A stretch of 64,000 nt of DNA from JAJRPT01 sp964465945. Lineage in GTDB: Bacteria; Bacteroidota; Ignavibacteria; Kapaibacteriales; UBA2268. The notes under the pieces were generated by a model. The model saw nothing but the letters and a program-made list of their open reading frames with translations, was not told where the DNA came from and made no database searches. The position numbers were made by a program, and so were the translations under genes. Location of the stretch: positions 76,958 through 140,957 of the forward strand of contig CAYXMM010000006.1 in NCBI GenBank assembly GCA_964465945.1, read 5' to 3'. Of the stretch, positions 28,701 to 36,753 are shown one piece after another. Position 1 is the first letter of the stretch. Every line of letters begins with the position of its first letter.

Positions 28701-31700
28701 TGTGCTTCTTGTTAATTCATTAGTTACCACTTTCATAAATACAGCATCATCAACTGACAATGTAGGGTTGTTTCCTAAAGGAATTGTTAAACCAGCATTA
28801 AAGAAGTATTCTAAAGTTGCAGTTGGTCTATTCGCATCAATTTTGAAATCTGCTCCACCTTCTAAAGTTGCAGTAGATTGCGTAGAAACTGCTGATACGT
28901 TACCATGGTCATCTACTAATGTAAATGTCATTGGAGTTGCAGCAAGAGTTGTTCTATCTGTGTTTCCTTCTGTTACTGTATAAGTAAATGTATAAGTTCC
29001 AGAATTGTGAGATAAAGTTCCACCAATATTTTCTCCATTTGCAGTTATTGTATGTGAAGAGTAAGGAACTCCACCAAATGAGTCAGCATCTGTAACTAAT
29101 TTAATTGTTACTGCATCACCGATAATAAATGTATTTAATCCATTTTGTCCAGTTGAAGCTTCAACATAAATGTTATTAATAACTGGTTTATGAGCGTCAA
29201 TAGAAGTTGAACCTGTTGAATTAATACTTCTTGGGTTGTTACTATTATTATTTGAAGCATTACCAGCTGCATCAGAAACAACAATTTCAACAGGAATAAG
29301 GCCAACACTAGCTCTATCAGAATCGCCTTCAATAACTGTATATGAAAGTGTATAAGAACCACTTCCAATATCAGCAAAAGAACCACGTACATCTGTACCA
29401 TTTATTGAAGCAGATGTTAATGTTAATCCGGATTCTAATGGTTGAGTTCCATCGATAGTCCCATTATTTGCTTTTGTTCTTGCTGTAAATGTAGCAGTTA
29501 ATACATCACCATTTCCATATTTTCCATCTTGGAAAGTAATTGCATCAACATAAGGTCTATTTGCATCTAGAGTACACAAAGGATTAGACACAAAATTACC
29601 CGCTTGAACTATACTTACATTGCCATAAACATCAGTAATTATTGCAGAATATGGCAACTGTTCTCCATTAGTTATATTATTATTACCTTCAACTACTGTA
29701 TATGTTGCTGTGAAGTAATTTCCACTTACAAAAGTAGCATTTGTAAAAGTTTCATTATTTATACTTCCACTCGCTGCAGTTATATAATTTTTATCAACAT
29801 TAAATGTTGCAGAAATAATATCACCTATTTTAAAAGGTCCATTTTGAACAGCCGCAGAGGTAATTGTTGGTTTAACAGCATCAATACTAAATGTAGAACC
29901 ATTTCCTAATGTAAATGCACCAGCATAAGCATTAGAAATGTTTAAATTGTCATCAATTAAAGTAAATGTTGCTTTGTTTGTTAAATCAGCTAAAGTAGAT
30001 ACAAAAGCGTCATTTTCAACAACTGTATATTGAACTGTGTAAGAATTTGAATTTTCGGTAAAGCCAGTTACTCCGTGTCCATTGAATGAAGATGAAGCAC
30101 CGTATAAGTCTAATCCGGATTCTCCTGGAGTTGTAGTGATAGTTGCGGTGATTGTTTCACCAGCACTAAATAAGCCACCATCAACATAAACTGCTGTAAT
30201 ATTAGGCGCATTTGCATCTATTGAAAATACTCCATCAACAACCCAAGAATTTTGATGATTGAATGGAGTAGATTGATTTCCAGCCACATCTTTAATTGTT
30301 ATAGACGAAGATAATGCAGCTAAATTAGCAACATCATTATCTCCTGAAACAACAGTATATGTTGCTGCATAAGTTTCTACACCCAATTTTGTGAAGTTTT
30401 CTAATGGCTTGCCATTAAATGAAGAAGATGCTGGCACCAATGCCATTGTATTTCCTTCATCAGTTGTATTCAATGTAAATGTGAATGTCATTGATACTTC
30501 ATCACCGATTTTGAAGTTGCCACTTTCAATTGTAGCAGTTGCTATAACTGGAGAATCTGCATCAATATAGAAAGTACCAGAAGAAGTTGCAGTAATATCG
30601 TTTTCATCATATATATCACTTTCATTTCCGAAAGTATCTGATGTTTGAAGTGAAAAAGTTAATGATCCAATATCTGCCACATCATTATTATCTTCTGCAA
30701 CTGTGAAAGTTCCAGTATAGCTATTGCTACCAATATTATCAAAGTCCGCTGAATTTAAATTCACACCATTTATTGTAAATGTGTGAGCATCATCTGCATA
30801 ATTGCTGTAATCAGCCGTAAATGTGAATGATACATCGTCGCCAACTTTATAAATACCCGGTGCAAACGCTATTGCAGAGATAGAAGCCGAAGAAGCATCT
30901 ATTGCAACGTTACCCGTAGATGTTATAGCAAACTCAGTCGCTGTATTATTGTTATGCGATTCATCTTCTATACTAAATGTTGTAGTTGCTTGGCTTGCAG
31001 TTGAATATGCATTATTGTCGCCTTCTGCCACTTCATAATACATTGTATATGAATTTGAAGAAGCAACTCTTGTCCATCTTGAAGTCGGGATTGAAGTATT
31101 ATTAAATGAAATTGAATTTGCACTCAATAAGTCATTAAAATTATCAGTAGTTTCTATAGTTACAGTAATTGTAGAACCAATTCCATAATCACCAGCAGGA
31201 ACATTAACGCTTGTAATTGTTGGTCTTGTTGGGTCAATTCTGAAAGTTCCAGGATTTGCAACATTAAATACAGTATTTGGTGACCAGAAAGGATTAGTTG
31301 GTAATGAAGAGTTACCATTTTTATCCATAACTGTGATTGAAGCAGATAAAGCCCCAACTGTTGCTACTTCATTATTTCCTTCAACAATAGTGTGTTGAAT
31401 TTGATAATAACTACCCTGGTCAGATAATGCTGAACTAAATGTTGTGCTATTAAATGAAGAAGAAGCATTTACCAAAGTAATTCCGTCATAATCTGCAACA
31501 TCAGTCATAGTAAATTGAAGTGCAATTGCAGTTCCAATTCTATGTAAGCCATTAGAAACTGTTGCACTTGCGATTGAAGGTCTATGAGCATCAACAATGA
31601 AATCTCCATTCCCACCGACGATTGTTGGTGTTACTGAAGTTTGATTATAAACAATACTTGCGTTCCCAAATGTATCAGAAGTTGAGATATTATAAGTTAA

Positions 31701-34700
31701 AGAACCTGTGCCATTATGGTCAGTTTGTCCTTCAACCACATTCCAAATACCAGTATATGATCTACTACCTACATTTGCAAATGTAGATACAGTATAGCCA
31801 TTTATAGTAAAAGTATGTGCTGAATTTGAATAGTTATCATCTGCTAAAATACCAGAATTTGCAACAGTAAACGTAACTGTAATATCGTCATTACTATCAA
31901 TGTTAAAAGTTCCACTTGGTAAATAGACAGCACTTATTACAGGTTTAGTTGCATCAATTTGAACTGCAGATCCAGTACCTGGTGAAACACCAGCCGCTGT
32001 TGTGTATTGAGTACTTATATTACCATTAGGGTCTTTTATTTTTGCACTTATTGGTATTGCTCCAACAGATGCTCTGTCAATATTGCCTTCCGCTATTGTG
32101 TAAATTGCTGTATAAGTTGGAGAAGTTGGAGCTAATCTAGTAAATCCTGTAACGTTTACTCCATTAATAGTAATTGTTGCTGACTCTAAAGGAGCGTTAA
32201 AATTACCATTAGCTGTAGTTTCTCCAGATTCAATACGTACTGTAGCTTGTTCGCCAATTCCATACTCACCTGCATCAGAACCATCAATCGTTATACTCAC
32301 TATAGTTGGTGTATTAGCATCAATTGTTACTGCACCAGAGCTTGTTAAAGCGCTTGTGAAAGTTGTACTTGTATTAGTGTGGACGTCTTGAACTCTAAAC
32401 CAAGCAGGTATTGAAGCTATAGTTGCTCTATCTGTATTACCTTCAACAACTGTATAAGTTACAGCATAAGTAGTTGCTGATAAATTTGTAAAATCTGTTA
32501 TTTGAACGTTATTAATAGAAGCACTTGCCGCTGTTAATGAATAATTTCCAAAAATATCGCTATCTGTTGTAATTGTTGCTGATATTTTATCACCAACTTT
32601 GTAATTTCCAGATGGGATTGACACTGAAGATATAGTAGGAATACTTGAATTTATAACAAATACTCCATTACCATCGCCTGTTTTTAGTGTAGGTGAAATA
32701 GTATTTCCACCAGTTGCAACATCATTATATTCTAAACTTGTATTTCCATAAGGGTCTTCTGTTTGAATTGTAAAAGTTAATGCACTAATGCCATTTACAT
32801 CAAAACCAGTTCTATCAGTTAAAGTAAATGAAGCAGTATAAGAGCCACTTCCAATATTTTCTGTATTATCTAATTCTAAATCAAATCCATTTAAACTAAA
32901 TGATGTTGAAAAGTCCGTTAAATCAGTAGCGCCAGAACTTGCCACTGTGAATGTTGAAGAAACAACTTCTCCAACAGTAAATGTTCCAGCGTCGAAATAA
33001 ACTGCCGAAATAGTAGGTCTTGTTCCAACAATTGAAATTGTTCCTGAGTTTTCAACATTAGCATTTATTGTTGCAATAGTACTCATATTTCCAGATCTAT
33101 CTGTCAATGTAAATGTACCTGGCACATTAGCAGCATTGAAAATATTTGGATGACCATCAACAACAGTATAAAGAATATTGTATGTTCCAGAATTTTGAGT
33201 ACTTGTTGAAGTTAAATTAGCAGTATTAAATGTAGCAGAACCACCTGTAACATCATCAGTCTCAGTATATGCAACTTCGATATTAAATGTTGAACCGATT
33301 CCATATTCACCTGCACCACTTACTGGCAACCAGGCAGCTGTAATAACAGGTCTTGTTCCATCTATTGTTATATTTCCAGTATTTTCAGGAGTTGTAAGTG
33401 TATTAGATACATTTCCAAAAGCATCAATAATCGAAAATGACATTGAGGTAGCTGCATTAGTTGCAACATTGATTTGATCTGTATTCCCTTCAACCACAGT
33501 ATATGATGCAGTATAAGAATTTGATAATCCAACTCTATACACGGTTTGTGCATCAGCAGTTACATTATTTATTTTAACATAATTATAAAGATATGTTGAA
33601 TTTGCTAAATCATCTTCTGCTGTTGTAAATGTAGCAGTAACAACATCACCTATTCCGAAAGTAGAAGAAGGTAGATAAATAGCAGTTACAACAGGACTAT
33701 TCGCATCAACATTGAAATTAGAAGCGTTTATAAGAGTAATTTCAGTTTCATCATAAACTTCTCCTAAGTTCCCAGCTTGATCTGTAAATGCTAAGTCAAA
33801 AGTTAAACTTGCACCTGCTAATATGTCTGAATCATTTTCAACTACAGTATATATTGCAGTATAAGTAGATGTTTCATTTGATTTATAACCTCCACCTATA
33901 TAAGTGAAACTTGTTAAAGCTTGACCATTTAAATTGCCAGTTGTTAAAGTAGCATAATTTCCAGAGCCAGTAGCAGTAATTGTTGTAGAAACTGTTTCGC
34001 CAACACTAAAGCTTCCTGAAGGAAGAGTTAATGAAGTAATCACTGGTTTATTAGCATCTACAGTTAATGTACCAGAACCAGCTATAGTTGCAGTAGTAAC
34101 ATAAGTTGAACTATTACCATTTTGATCCACCATACTAAAAGATAGCGAAGTCCAATTTGTTGTTAATTCAGTGTCTGTGTTACCATCTGCAACTGTATAA
34201 GAAACTGAATATGAGCCGGAACCTAAATTTGCGAAATTAGCACCATTTGCAACATCAACACCATTAAATGTCATTGAACCATAAGTTGCAGTTGCTTCTG
34301 CACCACCTAATGTAATTGTAGCAGTAACCTTATCGTCAATCCCAAAAGTACCAGATGGAACAGAAACGGCTAAATCAAAAGGTGGTCTATTATCAATACT
34401 ATAAGTTGTGAAACCAAGTCCACCTTTAATACTTGTTACTGTGCCTGAATTATTTGCATAATCTTCACCAGTAACAGTGAAAGTAGTTGTTTCATCATTT
34501 ACACTATTTGTATTATCATAATTAGCACTTGGTATAGTTAATGTATAAACCCAAGTTTGAGAATCAACTGTCCAAGTTAACGTTGAAGCAGAAACATCCA
34601 TTCCTGAACCACTTCCTCCATTTGCATCAGCTGTAAATGACATTGAAGGATTTGCTTCTAACTCTTCTGAGGATTCAACTTTAACATAATAAGTACCAGG

Positions 34701-35534
34701 TGTTAAAGTTCTACTTGAAGCAGTAGATAAAGAATTATCATCAAAAATTGAGTATAAGTAAGATGGAGGAGTCGCATCAGCAATAGTTTGGAAAGTAGAA
34801 GACGTAAAGTCAGCTGGATACCAAGCGGAGTAATCGCTTCCATTTTTTGCTTTAATTCTAATACCAAATGTATGTGATGAACCATTCAAATCTAAATCTT
34901 GCAATGAATATGTTTCAGCGGTTCCTGTAGTTGGATCACCTATACTTGTTTCATCATAATAAGGATGAACGTTATCATCTGTTAAGTCCCATAATGAAAC
35001 AATAAACTCATCATTTGTATTACCACTAGTCCACAAAGCATTTGCGGAATATGAACCAATACTTGCAAAACTAATTGCAGAAGGTGCGGCAATTCCAGTT
35101 TTAATATCCCTTGGATTCTCATTCGTAGCATCAATATTATAATCTATAACACCACCGGGGAAGTTATATTCATAAACCTTAACAGTATATGATGTAGATG
35201 CGCTTAATCCACTTACAAGAACAGTTCTAGTTCTACCAGAGCCGTTATATACAACTTTGGAATTTGTTGTAATTGGAGCTGCCGTACTATAATCAGCATT
35301 GGCACTATAACTAGTACCGTCAGTTGGCGCTTCTTCAGCATTTACTGCTGGTGTTATAGTAACTATTCTATTACCACCATTACCATTAATCCAAGTTATT
35401 CTCATTTGGGTAGTACCGACATTAGAGAATGAGACATAACTTGCCTGGGTTGATGGTGCGGCGACTAAGTCACCTACTCCTGCAAACATAAATGTTAGCA
35501 AGGTCAAAAGTATTATGTAAAACTTTTGAAACAT
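19737..35534 (-). CDS. Giant T9SS-exported repeat adhesin (5265 residues)
   Basis: The N-terminal signal (MFQKFYIILLTLLTFMFAGV) is followed by a domain at about 27-150 shared with the protein at 35743, then a fibronectin-III-like domain. From about residue 390 to 2230 come roughly twenty Ig-like repeats of about 100-115 residues. They show the recurring pattern DANKPVI...PSGSF-x-G-x-VTATIT...YTVVEG-N...DxxGN. Near residues 2990-3180 is a LamG/concanavalin-like jellyroll (EWTHVSCVYN, GEISEVRVWNYA). A second repeat class (DNTAPVVTFN..., GTATFTY) follows, including a 315-residue higher-order repeat at 3915-4665. The last 85 residues are a type A sorting domain (SPNPVVDEFSMNM to LVPFVYKR). Size and build recall SprB-like gliding or attachment adhesins. 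AAAGG precedes the ATG. A terminator follows. Confidence 0.9.
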   Translation of the reverse strand: MFQKFYIILLTLLTFMFAGVGDLVAAPSTQASYVSFSNVGTTQMRITWINGNGGNRIVTITPAVNAEEAPTDGTSYSANADYSTAAPITTNSKVVYNGSGRTRTVLVSGLSASTSYTVKVYEYNFPGGVIDYNIDATNENPRDIKTGIAAPSAISFASIGSYSANALWTSGNTNDEFIVSLWDLTDDNVHPYYDETSIGDPTTGTAETYSLQDLDLNGSSHTFGIRIKAKNGSDYSAWYPADFTSSTFQTIADATPPSYLYSIFDDNSLSTASSRTLTPGTYYVKVESSEELEANPSMSFTADANGGSGSGMDVSASTLTWTVDSQTWVYTLTIPSANYDNTNSVNDETTTFTVTGEDYANNSGTVTSIKGGLGFTTYSIDNRPPFDLAVSVPSGTFGIDDKVTATITLGGAEATATYGSMTFNGVDVANGANFANLGSGSYSVSYTVADGNTDTELTTNWTSLSFSMVDQNGNSSTYVTTATIAGSGTLTVDANKPVITSLTLPSGSFSVGETVSTTITATGSGNYATLTTGNLNGQALTSFTYIGGGYKSNETSTYTAIYTVVENDSDILAGASLTFDLAFTDQAGNLGEVYDETEITLINASNFNVDANSPVVTAIYLPSSTFGIGDVVTATFTTAEDDLANSTYLYNYVKINNVTADAQTVYRVGLSNSYTASYTVVEGNTDQINVATNAATSMSFSIIDAFGNVSNTLTTPENTGNITIDGTRPVITAAWLPVSGAGEYGIGSTFNIEVAYTETDDVTGGSATFNTANLTSTSTQNSGTYNILYTVVDGHPNIFNAANVPGTFTLTDRSGNMSTIATINANVENSGTISIVGTRPTISAVYFDAGTFTVGEVVSSTFTVASSGATDLTDFSTSFSLNGFDLELDNTENIGSGSYTASFTLTDRTGFDVNGISALTFTIQTEDPYGNTSLEYNDVATGGNTISPTLKTGDGNGVFVINSSIPTISSVSIPSGNYKVGDKISATITTDSDIFGNYSLTAASASINNVQITDFTNLSATTYAVTYTVVEGNTDRATIASIPAWFRVQDVHTNTSTTFTSALTSSGAVTIDANTPTIVSITIDGSDAGEYGIGEQATVRIESGETTANGNFNAPLESATITINGVNVTGFTRLAPTSPTYTAIYTIAEGNIDRASVGAIPISAKIKDPNGNISTQYTTAAGVSPGTGSAVQIDATKPVISAVYLPSGTFNIDSNDDITVTFTVANSGILADDNYSNSAHTFTINGYTVSTFANVGSRSYTGIWNVVEGQTDHNGTGSLTYNISTSDTFGNASIVYNQTSVTPTIVGGNGDFIVDAHRPSIASATVSNGLHRIGTAIALQFTMTDVADYDGITLVNASSSFNSTTFSSALSDQGSYYQIQHTIVEGNNEVATVGALSASITVMDKNGNSSLPTNPFWSPNTVFNVANPGTFRIDPTRPTITSVNVPAGDYGIGSTITVTIETTDNFNDLLSANSISFNNTSIPTSRWTRVASSNSYTMYYEVAEGDNNAYSTASQATTTFSIEDESHNNNTATEFAITSTGNVAIDASSASISAIAFAPGIYKVGDDVSFTFTADYSNYADDAHTFTINGVNLNSADFDNIGSNSYTGTFTVAEDNNDVADIGSLTFSLQTSDTFGNESDIYDENDITATSSGTFYIDADSPVIATATIESGNFKIGDEVSMTFTFTLNTTDEGNTMALVPASSSFNGKPLENFTKLGVETYAATYTVVSGDNDVANLAALSSSITIKDVAGNQSTPFNHQNSWVVDGVFSIDANAPNITAVYVDGGLFSAGETITATITTTPGESGLDLYGASSSFNGHGVTGFTENSNSYTVQYTVVENDAFVSTLADLTNKATFTLIDDNLNISNAYAGAFTLGNGSTFSIDAVKPTITSAAVQNGPFKIGDIISATFNVDKNYITAASGSINNETFTNATFVSGNYFTATYTVVEGNNNITNGEQLPYSAIITDVYGNVSIVQAGNFVSNPLCTLDANRPYVDAITFQDGKYGNGDVLTATFTARTKANNGTIDGTQPLESGLTLTSASINGTDVRGSFADIGSGSYTLSYTVIEGDSDRASVGLIPVEIVVSDAAGNASNNNSNNPRSINSTGSTSIDAHKPVINNIYVEASTGQNGLNTFIIGDAVTIKLVTDADSFGGVPYSSHTITANGENIGGTLSHNSGTYTFTYTVTEGNTDRTTLAATPMTFTLVDDHGNVSAVSTQSTATLEGGADFKIDANRPTATLEYFFNAGLTIPLGNNPTLSVDDAVFMKVVTNELTRSTISTPSGNAYVQANSQGDNNDVANVALTHIGTAGNSNTFRYSRASVVSDSETDGTVLESVTFTLTDLAGNSSMASPSNTTGAAYIDATIPNFTYTYYTDSGFSSSISHNSRLKAGVYYIKMVADETVLASATFNIDNLENNNLDVTNQVLSSISANSFTFTRTISALDVAAGIQAEDLRLTAEDLWGNKVTSGTFSNKDTYKVYIDTKKPQAEVNITFENNTNIITRDKNSATVTIAYDEEVQTDANPSITFTSNPNISADNAGSWSMDSKTFTREYSHNLTEEILNNISATVIDASGVEDIAGNTDLGDASSTFTVNTETAIASASITLQTFNSENVVNANNRDVKVIVWYDRDMDTGTEPSITFTNNSNFAVAGTASWSGSRTWSTTFTQSGDEYFAHESATVSGTDVDGARDQVGNLARGVESSTFRIDTYLPTATIAAPTSTNMSSNTIGNSSTTFNYVINYADNNGLYSVDLSASDVTINVESGTPAGYSKSVANNGTNSSTVSIWGATGDGALSITIGADVVTDLSGNKNLASFESATIIIDNTAPVIASHEFVYDIVNSTRSNTLTLTATGSDFNNAASSSFTFGLTGATGGTINSASNSSTSLTNVVFDGLTADGSASITMAEGAFTDIAGNKSAQFTTNEIEVDNTAPTLNPPLTIANIDNTEMWFTSSEGLYSNDDATGIIDINDGVDFNINSVGGTASLASATISDNSGIVLNGSNQSVGFTHKSAFDVTSITIEAWFKQTTATTQFITGKNTGYYEIHTNRVGDENRNIRFIPTSGLFFDTDDNVFSYNEWTHVSCVYNPSTLVGQIYVNGIAVNTTFTGTNGTSIVHNINDFKIGARTDDSYKFSGEISEVRVWNYARSASEIQNDYSEALVGNESGLIFYAPLNDVNDLQDKTGGVDGIAYNSPINQFSFSPAGSTTFTYDVDWTGEFNGSEAITISANNNTSLYDRAGNALLSSSTVGRNALVRPTVTFVAPTPTYVNSLGTATFTANLTNVGTNNLDATDFSAIHSGTGGGTIAYLGTSSNTATFTVAGLTGNGSASISVVADAILSPEGYGNLSKTTTTPINVDNINPVASLGNPSKTYTNSAGTFTVLVNYSDEYSGLNSVTLTNNDLTFDVVNGTISSKSFSVTNNGTNSSTITLWALEGSGDIAVKVGAGVVTDNATNSNTATAFSSYVTVDNTPPSTTVTITNNSIVRNMANDGKSMLISATFNEPIDIANNVELDITVPGTGDVANAVMTRVSATSYTYTWAVANSGDGAVTFAFDGGTDLANNAISAGTLTIDPFTVDNTAPTLNSWAFTNEFNTSGTISFNEGVYTNTSNGYGTGAIGWVSDFDNPNRNPDVGPASFIAVTLLNHTAGNQSMTFTSLVTGTSDGTERYVLNGKANQIYDAVGNLYMNSSTASATMNKQTTVDDISIVNADATYGIGASVTFNLEFDRNITDAESATITLSNGAKATYLSGEGSKTISMVYVVAESDASINDLSHSASSSVTPTNTLKDDRNFTVNQTLPATSVITSVQQVNIDTQKPVVTIGAPNMTLGNQTTTFTYVVTHSDNLNVNSVNLIPASISYDGITPGNSSVNTSGTTSTITLWNATGDGYMAIKIAAGVTSDDAGNTNNATAFSNTITIDNTAPVVTFNSASPSVINSTGTATFTYSVIGADANTGSNTLSFTVTNTGGAGNIATANVTGNASGTITVTGLTGDGNANVNMLAGVFTDNAGNASTMTSSATISVDNTAPIISGVTIFSNNSNMSQAKLGDNVSVTFSSTEDLYNTSAMVAGLSGLNVNSLGSGHYSTTFTVNGSNTEGSATFNISVNDLAGNIATFNTVNDASSVNIDNTAPTATISVVNTLPISLSNNSLTVTVSYNEAMANSPVPNINIGAGATYTPTSATWTTSQVYTAQYNVTGDVEVSNIAVTLASETATDLAGNTEDAEVQFNNTFDVDRVGPIVTFNTANPSLINDDGTATFTYTVTGATANTGNNTTSFTVANTGGTGNVVSANVTGNTSGTVTVTGLTGDGNAKVNILAGVFTDVAGNGSTMTSSATISVDNTAPLFSNVAISSNNADNTKAKVGDVVSLTFSTNEPINTATSATAIAGRIEQTVNDLGSNQYSTTISVLGSDTEGNVTFNIGIEDLAGNSSSTNTADFGAVTIDYTAPTSTVTVVNATPINLTNNSLTITVTYNEDMKTSPVPNISIGAGATYTPTSATWTTSKIYTAQYDVTGNVEVNDIAVTLGSVAALDLTGNVEGSSTTFNNTFDVDRIAPVVTFNTANPSVVNSAGTATFTYTVTGATANTGNNTTSFTVTNTGGTGNVASANVTGNTSGTVTVTGLTGDGNAKVNMLAGVFTDVAGNGSIMTTSATISVDNTAPTVTITSNVSGTTTNQEISATLTFNESVTGIAVNDVLQTTNASASVTSVINAGTTYELTINATLPGTVNVWLAANDAMDAAGNGNTSSNTFTYSYNAVSSYSQVVLSDVGTSTTVSMGSTNKAFTMEINDDKGQGTDGNGDDLPTVFNQITVAKSGSYNFNDLISSATFFTNGGTNIGTATVNTNNLVFNVTSQTITDGGSGTYYMNYTLNNSSTFDIDNTSLTFTLTGSTGIGAEVGSTPFDNVVKSTGDFVANKVQINAAKLAFVDQPENHTLDNGATFTVKATDANNNLDKDYVGEITIVSTSPGSKSTQDSTANAVSGLASFSAYKFANWGANTTISATATGLTSATSATFSIRGNAPDAATDIEIVKINYYVTKIRWKASKTNSVDNNALVIVRYDHNNTSYGLNDESNLNSTTFGSNSTYNSAPAVNDNSSGTGKIVLLGQGGIDGDYRFVNVTFTTSTNKKFISAGVYMFSGNANDVNTQSYNTTQTSTAYKITKDIFDFDNDNTKTSENNLFSVGIVSPNPVVDEFSMNMTLNESMDVTVDLFSTSGQFVGTMYKSSGLEAGSHILFMSMNNFEVSSGTYMLQVKAGEEIMLVPFVYKR
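21540..23790 (-). repeat. Higher-order repeat of about 945 bp inside the adhesin gene
   Basis: Three different Ig-like modules (A: VVTFN-type with GLTGDGNA; B: ISSNN-type with YSTT; C: VVN-x-x-PI-x-L-type with YTPTSATWT) occur in the order A-B-C, A-B-C, A. Matching anchors (CCTGTTCCACC or its variant) are at 21733, 22681 and 23626, giving periods of 948 and 945 bp. Near-identical stretches of tens of bases show recent duplication of whole three-module blocks rather than of single domains. Confidence 0.75.
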
Positions 35535-35742
35535 ATTAAACCTTTAAATTATTAAAATTATTAGTCATAGTTTAACTTTATGCCTAATGGCATAAATTTT
35601 GATATATAAAAACCCTGTTTTTCCTATATATACATAAGAAAACACAAATATAAATATTCTCTTTGAATATTTACATTCCTTCAATTCCTAAAATATATTT
35701 TATTTTTTTAATTTCCAAATTGTAAATTAATATTTTTTAATT

Positions 35743-36660
35743 TTACTTTTTCGCACTATTAATATAGTTATAATCAATTTCCATTAACTCACTATATTCA
35801 GATGAGTTATATAACCCAACTGCTTTAATTTTCCAATAGTATTTTTTTTGTTCATTTTCTAAAAATAATTTCCATTCTGACCCATTACTAAAATTCGCAC
35901 CATCATATTCTACCAGTTTTTTATTGCAATTTTTATCTTCACAGACCGTTACTTCGTAATATTTTGCTCCCTCAACCTTATTCCATTTAATTTCTGCAAC
36001 ATTTTCTTTAAAGTATTCACATTCTTTTTGAACAGGAACTGCTAACTGAGGATGTGTCTCTCTAACTTTTAATTTATGTGTTTTATAGTTTGTGGCTTCA
36101 CCTCGTCCATTAAACGGTACTAAAACAAACTTATATATACCATATTTTAAATCGCTTAAAATCAATTCTTTCTTCGGGTTGAAGTGCCCAACTACATAGC
36201 TATTGCCAATTTTGCAATTACTCTCGCCATAATTACCAACCTGATATTCTTTTCCATCTTCTGGAAAATCTATTTTATTGCCAAGCGTGGCAATAAGTAA
36301 CCCACCTTCCGCATCATCTAAATAAGTCATAAGCTTTATGTTATTTGGTTTAGCTTTAATGAAATTCACATTAGATTTAGCATTTTCCGGCTCATCGTCT
36401 AATGTCCAGAAAGTTATTTCACCTTCATTCGCAAATAGTTTGTAATATGTTTTAGCTTTTAAATTCGATAATTTCCCATTTTTTACATCGACAACTTTAA
36501 AGCTATTATCAAAATCCTTACCATTTTTTGATTCGTAAAGTTTTAAATCCGATTTATCATCTTTCTTGAATTCAATACTTACAGAATAACTTGTTCTATC
36601 TTTAATTTCAAGTCCAAACAAGTTCACACTAATTGCCATTAATACTAATATAAATTTCAT
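35743..36660 (-). CDS. Exported fibronectin-III-like protein
   Basis: The start is put at ATG 36660, giving a signal peptide (MKFILVLMAISVNLFG) and 305 residues; the in-frame start 48 bases upstream would place extra residues before it. The middle part resembles the N-terminal domain of the giant adhesin downstream: both have a G-x-x-Y segment after a short acidic/Pro stretch, a N-x-x-VV turn and a L-x-x-LK/S-x-x-x-Y strand. The C-terminal 100 residues look like a fibronectin-III domain (AEIKWNKVEGAKYYEVTVC, then KKYYWKIKAVG). No sorting domain or lipobox is present, so it is probably periplasmic. It lies between the terminator of the repeat protein gene and the adhesin gene. Confidence 0.7.
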   Translation of the reverse strand: MKFILVLMAISVNLFGLEIKDRTSYSVSIEFKKDDKSDLKLYESKNGKDFDNSFKVVDVKNGKLSNLKAKTYYKLFANEGEITFWTLDDEPENAKSNVNFIKAKPNNIKLMTYLDDAEGGLLIATLGNKIDFPEDGKEYQVGNYGESNCKIGNSYVVGHFNPKKELILSDLKYGIYKFVLVPFNGRGEATNYKTHKLKVRETHPQLAVPVQKECEYFKENVAEIKWNKVEGAKYYEVTVCEDKNCNKKLVEYDGANFSNGSEWKLFLENEQKKYYWKIKAVGLYNSSEYSELMEIDYNYINSAKK

Positions 36661-36703
36661 TAAATTCTCACAGTTCAAAATAATAATGCAAAAATAAAAA
36701 AAA

Positions 36704-36729
36704 AGCACGATGCATCGCTACATCGTGCT
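36704..36729 (-). terminator. Terminator after the 2629-residue repeat protein gene
   Basis: The perfect 9-bp stem AGCACGATG / CATCGTGCT with an eight-base loop is followed, on the minus strand, by a run of nine T. It ends the transcript coming from 44643. Confidence 0.88.
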
Positions 36730-36753
36730 GAGAAAATAATTTAATTAATTAAA

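Noticed and set aside
35645..35652. TAtaTTTG-type Bacteroidota promoter -7 element before the adhesin gene (minus strand), and a similar one at 45349-45356
   Set aside because: The -7-like octamers are there, but no -33 TTG is found at the right spacing, and such octamers are frequent by chance in DNA this AT-rich.
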